Below are positions 8,865 to 18,878 of a stretch of DNA of 64,000 nucleotides, in pieces. The stretch comes from an uncultured Clostridia bacterium (GTDB lineage: Bacteria; Bacillota; Clostridia; Christensenellales; Borkfalkiaceae): positions 62,001 through 126,000 of the forward strand of contig CALVLN010000005.1 of the NCBI GenBank assembly GCA_944338165.1, read 5' to 3'. How positions within the stretch are numbered: the first letter of the stretch is position 1; each line of letters starts with the position of its first letter. A program made the translations under genes and the position numbers. Below the pieces are notes generated by a model that searched no databases, had not been told where the DNA came from, and worked only from the letters and a program-made list of their open reading frames with translations.

Positions 8865-8893
8865 ATTTTAGCAGACGCGCGCGCATTTGTCAA
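8865..8893 (-). promoter_or_regulatory. Sigma-A promoter of rex-adhE-hydrogenase
   Basis: Minus-strand TTGACA (8888-8893), 17-bp spacer, TAAAAT (8865-8870). Confidence 0.85.
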
Positions 8894-8959
8894 CGATAGG
8901 AAACAAATTTTCCGCGCGCATGTTCCGTACACCTATTTTGTGATTTATTTTCATTTTTA

Positions 8960-8992
8960 CCGCACGGAAACGAGCGAAATGCAACCGTGCGG
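8960..8992. repeat. Inverted repeat upstream of the rex promoter
   Basis: CCGCACGG and CCGTGCGG, 8-bp arms with a 17-base loop, between the rex promoter and the valS terminator. Role unknown. Confidence 0.4.
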
Positions 8993-9002
8993 CAAAAGAA
9001 AC

Positions 9003-9026
9003 GCCGCGGCAGACCCTGCCGCGGCG
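9003..9026 (-). terminator. Terminator of valS
   Basis: GCCGCGGCAG ACC CTGCCGCGGC hairpin just past the valS stop codon. The T tract is short, so termination may be incomplete. Confidence 0.65.
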
Positions 9027-9032
9027 ATGGTT

Positions 9033-11657
<2,625 letters not shown>

Positions 11658-11695
11658 GTCTCACCTGCGGAATGTGTAAGGGAATATACCGACTC

Positions 11696-11724
11696 ATTAT
11701 AGCCGATTTTTTCCCCGTTGTCAA
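11696..11724 (-). promoter_or_regulatory. Sigma-A promoter of valS
   Basis: Minus-strand TTGACA (11719-11724), 17-bp spacer, TATAAT (11696-11701). Confidence 0.85.
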
Positions 11725-11752
11725 TTGTTACGCCCTCGGCATACAATATATT
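11725..11752 (+). promoter_or_regulatory. Probable promoter of the ABC importer operon
   Basis: TTGTTA (11725-11730), 16-bp spacer, TATATT (11747-11752), back to back with the valS promoter. Confidence 0.5.
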
Positions 11753-11778
11753 ATTCTTAATTTTTCAGGGAGTCAATC

Positions 11779-12768
11779 ATGAAAAAAATCCTGGCAATTT
11801 CCGGAGCGGCGCTCTTCGCCCTCCTCCCCGTTTCCGCCTGCGCGCCCGACGACGGCTATACGCACATCCGCCTCAACGAAGTCACCCATTCGGTGTTTTA
11901 CGCGCCCCTCTATCTCGCCGACTCGCTCGGTTATTTCGAGGAAGAAAAGCTGAAGGTGGAGCTCACCAACGGCGGCGGCGCCGACAACGTGATGGCGGCG
12001 GTGCTTTCGGGCGACGCGGACATCGGGTTCTGCGGCCCCGAAGCGGCGCTCTACGTGCAGCTCGGCGGTTCAAAAGACCTGCCGAAGGTCATCGGGCAGC
12101 TCACCAAGCGGGACGGCTCGTTCCTCGTCTCCCGCAATGACGAGCCGGATTTTACCTGGGAGGACCTCCGTGGCAAGGAGATCCTTGCAGGCAGAAAGGG
12201 CGGCGTCCCCGCCATGACCTTTGAATATATCCTCAGGGAGCACGGCCTTGCGGACGGAAAGGACGTCACGCTCAATTACGACGTCGCCTTCGACCTGATG
12301 ACGGGCGCCTTCGAGGCGGGCACGGCAGATTACTGCACGATGTTCGAGCCCACGGCATCCGAATACGAGGCCGCGGGGAAAGGCTACGTCGTCGCCGCCG
12401 TCGGCGAAGCATCGGGCGAAGTCCCCTACACCTGCTTCATCGCCAAGCAATCCTGGCTGGACGACCATGCGTCGACGGCGGAAAAATTCCTGCGCGCCGT
12501 CAAAAAAGCCATTGAATATGCGCTGACGCAGCCCGCAGACGACATCGCGGAGCACCTCACGGGGCAATTCCCTTCCACGTCCGCAGCCTCCCTCGCCGTC
12601 AGCGTGGAGAGCTACCGCCGGATCGACGCCTGGGCGGAAGACCTCGTCATGACGGAGGATAGCTTTGAACGCCTGCAGGACATCATCGAACACGCGGGCG
12701 AACTGCCCGAACGCGGCGATTACGCAACCCTCGTAGACAATTCCTTCGCCTACGCGCTCGCGGGGTAA
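11779..12768 (+). CDS. ABC importer substrate-binding lipoprotein, NMT1/SsuA type
   Basis: A 329-residue lipoprotein. The signal peptide ends in lipobox PVSAC with lipidated Cys21. The body is a type II periplasmic-binding fold: VFYAPLYLADSLGYF near residue 42, the GGGADNVMAAVLSGDADIGFCGPE stretch that contacts ligand, and a C-terminal domain-closing helix. The family binds sulfonates, taurine, nitrate, or thiamine precursors (HMP). No TPP riboswitch precedes it, so thiamine is not specially favoured. It is the first of three genes (binding protein, ATPase, permease). Ligand unknown. Confidence 0.88.
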   Translation: MKKILAISGAALFALLPVSACAPDDGYTHIRLNEVTHSVFYAPLYLADSLGYFEEEKLKVELTNGGGADNVMAAVLSGDADIGFCGPEAALYVQLGGSKDLPKVIGQLTKRDGSFLVSRNDEPDFTWEDLRGKEILAGRKGGVPAMTFEYILREHGLADGKDVTLNYDVAFDLMTGAFEAGTADYCTMFEPTASEYEAAGKGYVVAAVGEASGEVPYTCFIAKQSWLDDHASTAEKFLRAVKKAIEYALTQPADDIAEHLTGQFPSTSAASLAVSVESYRRIDAWAEDLVMTEDSFERLQDIIEHAGELPERGDYATLVDNSFAYALAG

Positions 12769-12797
12769 CCGGGCAGATCCCGCGGCGGAGAAAGCCA

Positions 12798-13532
12798 ATG
12801 AAACACATCTTATCGTTCGACGACGTGACCTATATCTACCACACGCGCCGCGGCGAGACCGTCGCCGCAGAGCACCTCTCCTTTTCCCTCGATGAAGGAG
12901 AATTCGCGGCGGTCATCGGCCCGTCTGGCTGCGGCAAGACGACGCTTCTATCGCTGGCGGCAGGGCTTCTGACCCCTTCGGAGGGCAAGGTGGAAAGCGG
13001 CGGCGCATCCTTCGGCTATATGCTGCAGAAAGATGAGCTCTTCCCCTGGCGCACGGTGGAAAAAAACCTGTATCTCCCCCTGGAGATCAAAAAAATGAAG
13101 GGCGACGCGCCGAGAAAGCGCGTGCGGGCGCTGGCGGAAAAATACGGCCTCGGCGGTTTTTTGCAGAGCTATCCCGCACAGCTTTCGGGCGGGATGCGGC
13201 AGCGCGCCGCGCTCATCCGCACCCTCGCCGCCGATCCCGACGTGCTGCTGCTCGACGAACCCTTCTCCGCGCTCGATTATCAGACGCGGCTGAACGTGAC
13301 CGAGGACGTATCGCACATCATCCGCTCGGAGGGAAAAACGGCGCTCCTCATCACGCACGACATCTCCGAAGCCATCTCGCTCGCCGACCGCGTGCTCGTG
13401 CTCACCCGCCGCCCCGCGCGCATACGCAGCACGCACTCGCTGGGATTTTCCGAGAAAAATCCCCTGAAACGGCGGGAAATGAGCGGTTTTTCCGCCTGGT
13501 TTGAACTGCTATGGAAGGAACTCAACGCATGA
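12798..13532 (+). CDS. ABC importer ATP-binding subunit, SsuB/TauB type
   Basis: A 244-residue ATPase of the nitrate/sulfonate/taurine importer class. Walker A is GPSGCGKTT at about 42-50, the Q-loop is in YMLQKDELFPWRT, the signature is LSGGMRQR and Walker B is VLLLDEPFSALD, followed by the switch His in LLITHD. All catalytic residues are intact. It energises the transporter together with the permease gene, whose ATG overlaps this stop codon (ATGA at 13529-13532). Confidence 0.93.
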   Translation: MKHILSFDDVTYIYHTRRGETVAAEHLSFSLDEGEFAAVIGPSGCGKTTLLSLAAGLLTPSEGKVESGGASFGYMLQKDELFPWRTVEKNLYLPLEIKKMKGDAPRKRVRALAEKYGLGGFLQSYPAQLSGGMRQRAALIRTLAADPDVLLLDEPFSALDYQTRLNVTEDVSHIIRSEGKTALLITHDISEAISLADRVLVLTRRPARIRSTHSLGFSEKNPLKRREMSGFSAWFELLWKELNA

Positions 13533-14344
13533 AACACCAAAGCATCCCCTACTCGCGGGAACACGAACGCTACCTCAGAAAATGCCGGAAACGCGCCGTG
13601 CTCGTCTGGACGTGCCGCATCGGCCTTCTCGTCCTCCTCCTCGGCGCCTGGGAACTCGTCGCCGCACTCGGCTGGGTGGACCCCTTTATCACCAGCTCCC
13701 CCTCGCGCATCGCGGCGACGATCGCGGGGCTGTACGCGGACGGCACCCTCTTCTACCACGTCGGCGTGACGCTGTGGGAAACGCTGGCAGGCTTCTTTCT
13801 CGCCGTATTTTTAGGCACCTTCACGGCGCTGGCGCTGTGGTGGAGCGACAGTCTGCGCAAGGTCCTCGAACCGTATATCGTCGTCCTGAATGCGCTTCCC
13901 AAGATCGCGCTCGGGCCGCTCATCATCATCTGGTGCGGCACGGGGAGCGAGGCGATCGTCTTTATGACGGTGCTCGTGGGGCTGATCGTCGCCATCCTGC
14001 ACATGCTCTCCGCCTTCATTGCAACGGACGAAAACAAGGTGCTCCTTTTGCGCTCGATGGGCGCAAACAAGGTGCAGATCCTCACGAAACTCGTCATCCC
14101 GTCCGCCCTTCCCGCCTTCATATCCATGCTGAAAGTCAACGTGGGAATGGCGTGGATCGGCTCCATCATGGGCGAATACATCGTCTCCAAGGCGGGGCTC
14201 GGCTACCTCATCGTCTACGGCGGCCAGGTGTTCAAGCTCGACCTCGTGATGAGCGCCACCTGCATCCTCTGCCTGCTCGCAGCCCTCATGTATTTCCTCG
14301 TCGTATTGCTGGAAAAACTGCTCGTCCGGAACGGACGCACATAA
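13529..14344 (+). CDS. ABC importer permease, SsuC/TauC type
   Basis: A 271-residue membrane protein of the BPD_transp_1 family with about six hydrophobic segments. The first is near residues 25-50. The coupling motif, which docks on the ATPase, lies near ENKVLLLRSMGANKVQIL. The start is ATG 13529, which overlaps the ATPase stop; an in-frame ATG at 13511 exists but would overlap by 22 bases. It is the last gene of the importer operon and is followed by a strong hairpin terminator. Confidence 0.92.
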   Translation: MKHQSIPYSREHERYLRKCRKRAVLVWTCRIGLLVLLLGAWELVAALGWVDPFITSSPSRIAATIAGLYADGTLFYHVGVTLWETLAGFFLAVFLGTFTALALWWSDSLRKVLEPYIVVLNALPKIALGPLIIIWCGTGSEAIVFMTVLVGLIVAILHMLSAFIATDENKVLLLRSMGANKVQILTKLVIPSALPAFISMLKVNVGMAWIGSIMGEYIVSKAGLGYLIVYGGQVFKLDLVMSATCILCLLAALMYFLVVLLEKLLVRNGRT

Positions 14345-14376
14345 AACCGCCGCAAACGCCCTTTGCGGCGGTTTTT
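14344..14376 (+). terminator. Terminator of the ABC importer operon
   Basis: AAACCGCCGCAAA / TTTGCGGCGGTTTTT hairpin with loop CGCCC, directly after the permease stop. Confidence 0.9.
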
Positions 14377-14413
14377 CGCGGAAAATCGGCAAAATCTGAC
14401 AAATTTTTTGCAG

Positions 14414-14434
14414 AATTATGTCACACATAGTACT
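14414..14434. repeat. Short inverted repeat, copy B of the TATTATG family
   Basis: AATTATG TCACA CATAGTA CT, a degenerate copy with the same TATGTCACACATA core. It lies between the importer terminator and the promoter of the next gene. Confidence 0.55.
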
Positions 14435-14441
14435 TTGCCTA

Positions 14442-14470
14442 TTGACAAAAAGCGACATTTCCTGTATAAT
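14442..14470 (+). promoter_or_regulatory. Sigma-A promoter of the PadR/coiled-coil gene
   Basis: TTGACA (14442-14447), 17-bp spacer, TATAAT (14465-14470), then AAGGAGG (14493-14499) before the ATG at 14508. Confidence 0.9.
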
Positions 14471-14507
14471 GTGTGTATCAGACTGCTACGATAAGGAGGA
14501 AACCGCC

Positions 14508-16517
14508 ATGGACGAGGAAGAACGCTACCGCCTGACGACGGATGAAACGGACGGCGAAGAAGGGCCCGCCGAACCCTCCCCCGCAGAGGAGGACGTCTCC
14601 GCGCTTCTTCAGGCGCCCGAGGACGAGGAAGAAGTTCCCGCAGAGGAAGACGCGGAAGATCTGAAGGCAGCGGACGAGCCGGACGGCGACGCGGAGGAAG
14701 ACCCCGCGGAACAAGGCTCCAAGGCACAGCCGGAAAAGACGATCAGCGCCGATCTCATCCGCGGGCACATCAACACCATCATCCTGCGCGCATTATACGA
14801 CGGCGACAAGTACGGCTATGAGATCATCGCCGAGATCGAGAAAAAGAGTCACGGGCAGTATTCGATGAAGCAGCCCTCCCTGTACAGCGCGCTCAAGCGG
14901 CTGGAAGCGCAGGGCTACGTCACCTCCTATTGGGGCGGCTCGGTGAGCGGCGGCAGGCGCAAATACTTTGCCCTCACGGACGCCGGGAGAGAGATCTCCG
15001 AACGCAACCAATCGGAATGGGAATATTCGCGCTCCGTCATCGACAGCCTCATCTCGGAAAAACAATTTGATTTTTCGCGCCCCGCCCCCACGGCGGTGGA
15101 TATGCGCGTCTTGAAACAGGGCACTTCGCGCGTCCCTTCCCGCGAGACGGGCAGCGAGGAACTCTATTACGACGACGGCGACGAATCCGAGCGCATCCGC
15201 CTGGAGGAAGAACGCGCCCGCGCGGAGAGCTCGCTCGCCGCAGAGCGCGCCGCCCTCGAAGAAAAGCGCATGCAGGCGGAACAGGAACTTGCCGCGGAAC
15301 GCGCGCGGCTGGAAGAGGAGCGCGAAGCGCTTCTCGCGCAGATGCAGGAAAAAGAGGACGCGCTCGAGGCGGAACGGCGCACCGCCCGCGAAGAGACGGA
15401 AGCGCGGCGCATCCGCCTGGAAGAGGAACGCGAGCAGCTGCGCATGCTCCGCGAAGAGCAGGACCGCGAACGGGAAGCGCTGCGCGAATCGCTCGACGAA
15501 GAGCGCAAAACGCAGCGGGAAAACGACGAGCAGGAGCTCGCCCGCCGCGAACAGGCGCTCAAAGAGCAGCAGGAAGCGCTGGACGCCGAGAAGGCCGCAT
15601 ACGAAGAGACGCTCGCCCGTCAGCAGCACGCGGCGGCGGCAGAGCGCGCACAGCTGGAGCTGCGCATCGCCGAGCGGGAAAAATGGCTCGCCGACGAACG
15701 GGAACGCCACGCGCGCGAACTCGAAGAGCAGGAAAAACGCGTGCGCGAAGAACAGGAAAAGGAATTTGCGGCGCGCGAACGCCAGCTCATCCACGACAAT
15801 TACCTCCGCCTCATCAACTCGCCGCACGAAAGCAGGGCGGAAGGCGGCACCGATTACGACTACTACACCCCGCCCGTCGCCGAAGAGACGGCACAGCCGC
15901 CCGCAGAGGAATACCGCTCCGTGGTCGGCCGCCTCTACTCCAACTCCGTCCCTACGGGAGCGCCCGCAGCGCCTGCGGAAGCGCAGCAGCCGCGGGTACA
16001 GTCGCTGGGCCGCATCGACTTTTACGACCTCGAATCGCGGGCGGCGGCAGACGGCATCAAGATCTCCACGGCGGGCGGCGGCAGCGAAGCGAAAGAGACG
16101 CGCTCCGAAAGCGTGTTCCATAAGGGAAAAGTGCTCTTCTTCTCCGCGATCGTCGTGTTCGCCATCTGCATCATCGAGGGGAGCATCGTGCTCGCGCTCA
16201 CCAATTCGCTGGCGATCCCCCTCTTCTACCCCTACTTCATCTGGGCGACGGGGCTGGCGCTCCTGCTTGTCACGGGGCTCGCCTATGCCAACCGCTACGG
16301 CGAACGCACGCTGCGGCAGACGGGAAACTTCCTCATCAACTGTTCGGTGATCTACGTGCTCCTCGTCATCTTCACGCTCGTGCTGGCGCTCGCCGTCAAG
16401 ATCGATTTCACCGATCCCGCGGCGCTGGCGACCTTCGTGATCATTCCCGTCGTCTATTTCCTCAACGTCGTGTTCTTTGCAATCGCGTACGTCCTGCAGG
16501 TAAAAAAGGGAAAATAA
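14508..16517 (+). CDS. Membrane-anchored PadR-like winged-helix protein with long coiled coil
   Basis: A 669-residue protein of unusual layout. Residues 1-75 are a very acidic tail. Residues 80-163 are a PadR-type winged helix (TIILRALYDGDKYGYEI, then QPSLYSALKRLEAQGYV and GRRKYFALTDAG). Residues 225-430 are an uninterrupted, Glu/Arg-rich coiled coil. Residues 541-664 contain about four membrane segments (541-563, 568-593, 607-630, 641-664). Ordinary PadR regulators are 100-180 residues and soluble, so this looks like a DNA-binding or former DNA-binding domain tethered to the membrane. Promoter, ribosome site and terminator are all clear, and the gene is transcribed alone. Ligand and targets are unknown. 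Confidence 0.85.
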   Translation: MDEEERYRLTTDETDGEEGPAEPSPAEEDVSALLQAPEDEEEVPAEEDAEDLKAADEPDGDAEEDPAEQGSKAQPEKTISADLIRGHINTIILRALYDGDKYGYEIIAEIEKKSHGQYSMKQPSLYSALKRLEAQGYVTSYWGGSVSGGRRKYFALTDAGREISERNQSEWEYSRSVIDSLISEKQFDFSRPAPTAVDMRVLKQGTSRVPSRETGSEELYYDDGDESERIRLEEERARAESSLAAERAALEEKRMQAEQELAAERARLEEEREALLAQMQEKEDALEAERRTAREETEARRIRLEEEREQLRMLREEQDREREALRESLDEERKTQRENDEQELARREQALKEQQEALDAEKAAYEETLARQQHAAAAERAQLELRIAEREKWLADERERHARELEEQEKRVREEQEKEFAARERQLIHDNYLRLINSPHESRAEGGTDYDYYTPPVAEETAQPPAEEYRSVVGRLYSNSVPTGAPAAPAEAQQPRVQSLGRIDFYDLESRAAADGIKISTAGGGSEAKETRSESVFHKGKVLFFSAIVVFAICIIEGSIVLALTNSLAIPLFYPYFIWATGLALLLVTGLAYANRYGERTLRQTGNFLINCSVIYVLLVIFTLVLALAVKIDFTDPAALATFVIIPVVYFLNVVFFAIAYVLQVKKGK

Positions 16518-16524
16518 GCAAACA

Positions 16525-16559
16525 AAAAACGCTTCGGTGTCCCCGAAGCGTTTTTTTTC
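16525..16559. terminator. Bidirectional terminator
   Basis: AAAACGCTTCGG / CCGAAGCGTTTT hairpin with A and T runs on both sides. It serves 14508-16517 (+) and rsfS (-). Confidence 0.9.
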
Positions 16560-16562
16560 GGT

Positions 16563-16913
16563 TTAATCCTCGTAGCGCTCCACGTTGGAGCCGCCGTCCC
16601 ACAGCCGTTCCAGGTTGTAAAAGAGGCGGGATTCGTCGTGAAAGACGTGCACGACGACGTCGCCGAAGTCGATGACGCCCCAGCGCCCCTCGCGCAGCCC
16701 CTCCGTGCGCACGGGGGAAAGCGCGTACGCTTTTTCCGCAGCCTCCTCCACGCTCTCGGCGAGCGCGCGCACCTGCGTGGTGCTCGAACCGCTCGCGATG
16801 ACGAAATAGCTGCACACGATCGTCTGATCGGCGACGCTGAGGATGAGGATATCTTTGCCCTTCTTGTCGGAAAGCGCCTTGGCGCACGTTTTTGCCAGTT
16901 CGTAACTTGTCAT
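16563..16913 (-). CDS. rsfS: Ribosomal silencing factor RsfS
   Basis: A 116-residue protein of the RsfS/YbeB/Iojap family. It binds ribosomal protein L14 and blocks subunit joining under starvation. Recognisable stretches are SDKKGKDILILSV, YFVIASGSSTTQVRALAESVEE, and the C-terminal WGVIDFGDVVVHVFHDESRLFYNLERLW, which is nearly invariant in the family. Its ATG overlaps the stop of nadD-yqeK by four bases (ATGA), so translation is coupled. The nadD-yqeK-rsfS order is conserved in Firmicutes. Confidence 0.96.
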   Translation of the reverse strand: MTSYELAKTCAKALSDKKGKDILILSVADQTIVCSYFVIASGSSTTQVRALAESVEEAAEKAYALSPVRTEGLREGRWGVIDFGDVVVHVFHDESRLFYNLERLWDGGSNVERYED

Positions 16914-18043
16914 ACGTTCTCCTTTTCAAATTTGATTTTGCTCCACGCATACGCCCGTTCCGTGAGCGGATAGACGGGCTTGCCGTCCGCGCGCAGGTAA
17001 GCGACCTGATCGCGGAGCGAACGATACAGACACTCCCAGATATCCCGCCAAAACGCCTCCCGCAGCGGCCCGATCCCGGGGAACTCCCGCCCGGGCTCGA
17101 GCAGATCGGCAAGATAGACGAGCGCTTCGAGCGCCGTCATGTCCTCCCGCCCGCTCGTGTGGTAACGGATGGCGTCGAGTACCTCCCCGTCGCGCACGCC
17201 GAAGGCGTGTTCGGCGAGATATGCGCCCGTAAACTGATGCAGGACGGGCTCCGGCACCCCTGCGGGCGGCACGAACCCGTTCAAGAGCGGGCTGTCCGCG
17301 GGCACGTATTTGGCGCAGTCGTGCAGGCCTGCGGCAAGGATCGCCTTCTCCTCGGGGATCCCCAGCCCGTGCGCGCGCCGCGCCGCCATGAGCGCCACGC
17401 GGTAGCTGTGCTCCCGCCGCTTGGGCTTTTCCAACGCGAGCGCGGGCGGGATCTGCGGGCAGACATACAGGCCGCGGCGGCGGATATAGGCGAGCACCTC
17501 CCCGTCGAGCGCGGGCTCCCTGCCGAACGCGAGCTGCACGCGCGCTTCCGTGGAAGAGAGGCTGCCGCCCGTGAACTCCACGCGCACGAACGGCACGCCG
17601 AACGCCTGTAAAAAGCGCGGCGCCAGCGCTTCCGTCCCCTCCTCCCCGCGGCCGCAGGCGGCGATCGTGACGTCTTTCACGATCTGCTGCGGGTTTTTCC
17701 AGGTGAAAAAATCCTCCAGCATATCCGCGCCGACGAGGAAATACCGCGCTTCATCGGGGAAGCGCTCGGCAAAGGCGCGGCAGGTGAGGTAGGAAAAACT
17801 CGTGCCCTGCGCGGCGATCTCCGTATCGCTCACCGTGACGAAGGGAAGGCGGCGGAAAGCGATGCGGCAAAGCTCCAGCCGGTCCTCCGCCGAAGCGTGC
17901 GCGCCCCCGCGCTTGTGCGGCGCCAGATAGGAGGGCACGACGAAGACTTCCCGCAGATGCAGCTGGTTTGCCGCCGCTTCCACCAGGCGGACGTGCTCCG
18001 GATGTACGGGGTCGAACGACCCCCCGAAAATACCGATTGCCAT
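16910..18043 (-). CDS. nadD-yqeK: Nicotinate-nucleotide adenylyltransferase fused to YqeK HD-domain hydrolase
   Basis: A 377-residue fusion. Residues 1-195 are NadD (NaMN + ATP to NaAD): IGIFGGSFDPVHPEH with the nucleotide-binding HPEH, and the C-terminal SSTEARVQL stretch. Residues 205-377 are YqeK, an HD-superfamily diadenosine tetraphosphate hydrolase type: EHSYRVALMA, the HD pair in AAGLHDCAKY, and YHTSG. In Bacillus these are two adjacent genes; a single frame joins them here without a stop. The start ATG 18043 matches the family N-terminus exactly. The -10 box lies only 8 bases upstream, so the message looks leaderless. Confidence 0.94.
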   Translation of the reverse strand: MAIGIFGGSFDPVHPEHVRLVEAAANQLHLREVFVVPSYLAPHKRGGAHASAEDRLELCRIAFRRLPFVTVSDTEIAAQGTSFSYLTCRAFAERFPDEARYFLVGADMLEDFFTWKNPQQIVKDVTIAACGRGEEGTEALAPRFLQAFGVPFVRVEFTGGSLSSTEARVQLAFGREPALDGEVLAYIRRRGLYVCPQIPPALALEKPKRREHSYRVALMAARRAHGLGIPEEKAILAAGLHDCAKYVPADSPLLNGFVPPAGVPEPVLHQFTGAYLAEHAFGVRDGEVLDAIRYHTSGREDMTALEALVYLADLLEPGREFPGIGPLREAFWRDIWECLYRSLRDQVAYLRADGKPVYPLTERAYAWSKIKFEKENV

Positions 18044-18051
18044 ACGTCTGT

Positions 18052-18080
18052 ATTATACATTACTTTGCGCCCGTTGGCAA
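18052..18080 (-). promoter_or_regulatory. Promoter of nadD-yqeK, leaderless arrangement
   Basis: Minus-strand TTGCCA (18075-18080), 17-bp spacer, TATAAT (18052-18057), 8 bases, then ATG 18043. There is no room for a ribosome-binding site. Confidence 0.75.
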
Positions 18081-18116
18081 GTTTAATTTTTTGCGAAACG
18101 GGCAAAAATTACGTCC

Positions 18117-18878
18117 ATGAGAAAATTTGATCTTCCCCTCGTCGCAGACGCCGTCTTTTACGCGCTCGCCGCAGGGGTGCTGAGTTTTTGCCTGATGCGG
18201 ATCGCGGACGTTTCCCTGCCCGTTTCCGCCGCCGTATCGCTGCTTTTGCTGCTCGCCGCGGGCGGGACCGTCTTTCTCCTGACCAAACGCAGCCGCGACC
18301 GCGTCTTCCTCACGCGCAGACAGGCGGAAGAGCGGGCGGCGCTCATGCTGCACCTCGCTCTCGAACGCAGAGAACGGACGAGCGCCGCGCTTGCCGCGGC
18401 GTTCCGCGCCGAAGGAAAGGCGGTGCGGCAGGCGGAAGACGAGCTGCTGGTGGACGATATGCCCTACCTCGCGCGCTTCACCATGCAGCCGCTCTCCGCC
18501 GACGAGGCGGCGGCCCTGCTGCGCGAATACGGGAAGCAGCCATTCGTGCTCCTGTGCAACGCGCTCACGCCAGAATGCGAACGGCTGCTCGCCGCGTTCG
18601 GCAGAAAAACGCTGCGCGGCGACGAAGTGTACGAACTGTTTGCCCGCACGCAGACGCTGCCCTCCCCGCTCATCTGCGGGGAGATCCCGCGGAAACCGTT
18701 CAAAACGCGCCTCCGCGCCGCCTTCCGCAAGACGAACGCGCGGCCCTTCCTCGTGAGCGGCGTGCTCTTGCTCCTCATGAGCCTGTTTACCTTTTTCCCC
18801 GTCTATTACCTGATCGCGGGGGCGGCGCTCGTGCTCGTTTCCCTCGCCGTGCGCCTGTTCGGGCACTCCGCCGCCTGA
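18117..18878 (+). CDS. Membrane protein of unknown function
   Basis: A 253-residue protein not recognised as a known family. Two membrane segments lie near residues 10-28 and 33-52, a soluble domain of about 150 residues (rich in Arg, Glu, Leu) follows, and two more segments lie near 205-222 and 227-247. Both ends are predicted to be on the same side. The ribosome site before ATG 18117 is weak. The gene is divergent from nadD-yqeK, and its last 73 bases overlap the 3' end of the convergent nnr gene. Confidence 0.65.
   Translation: MRKFDLPLVADAVFYALAAGVLSFCLMRIADVSLPVSAAVSLLLLLAAGGTVFLLTKRSRDRVFLTRRQAEERAALMLHLALERRERTSAALAAAFRAEGKAVRQAEDELLVDDMPYLARFTMQPLSADEAAALLREYGKQPFVLLCNALTPECERLLAAFGRKTLRGDEVYELFARTQTLPSPLICGEIPRKPFKTRLRAAFRKTNARPFLVSGVLLLLMSLFTFFPVYYLIAGAALVLVSLAVRLFGHSAA

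Noticed and set aside
11658..11778. T-box for valS or TPP riboswitch for the ABC importer in the divergent gap
   Set aside because: The 121-base gap is filled by two promoters and a ribosome site; neither riboswitch fits.
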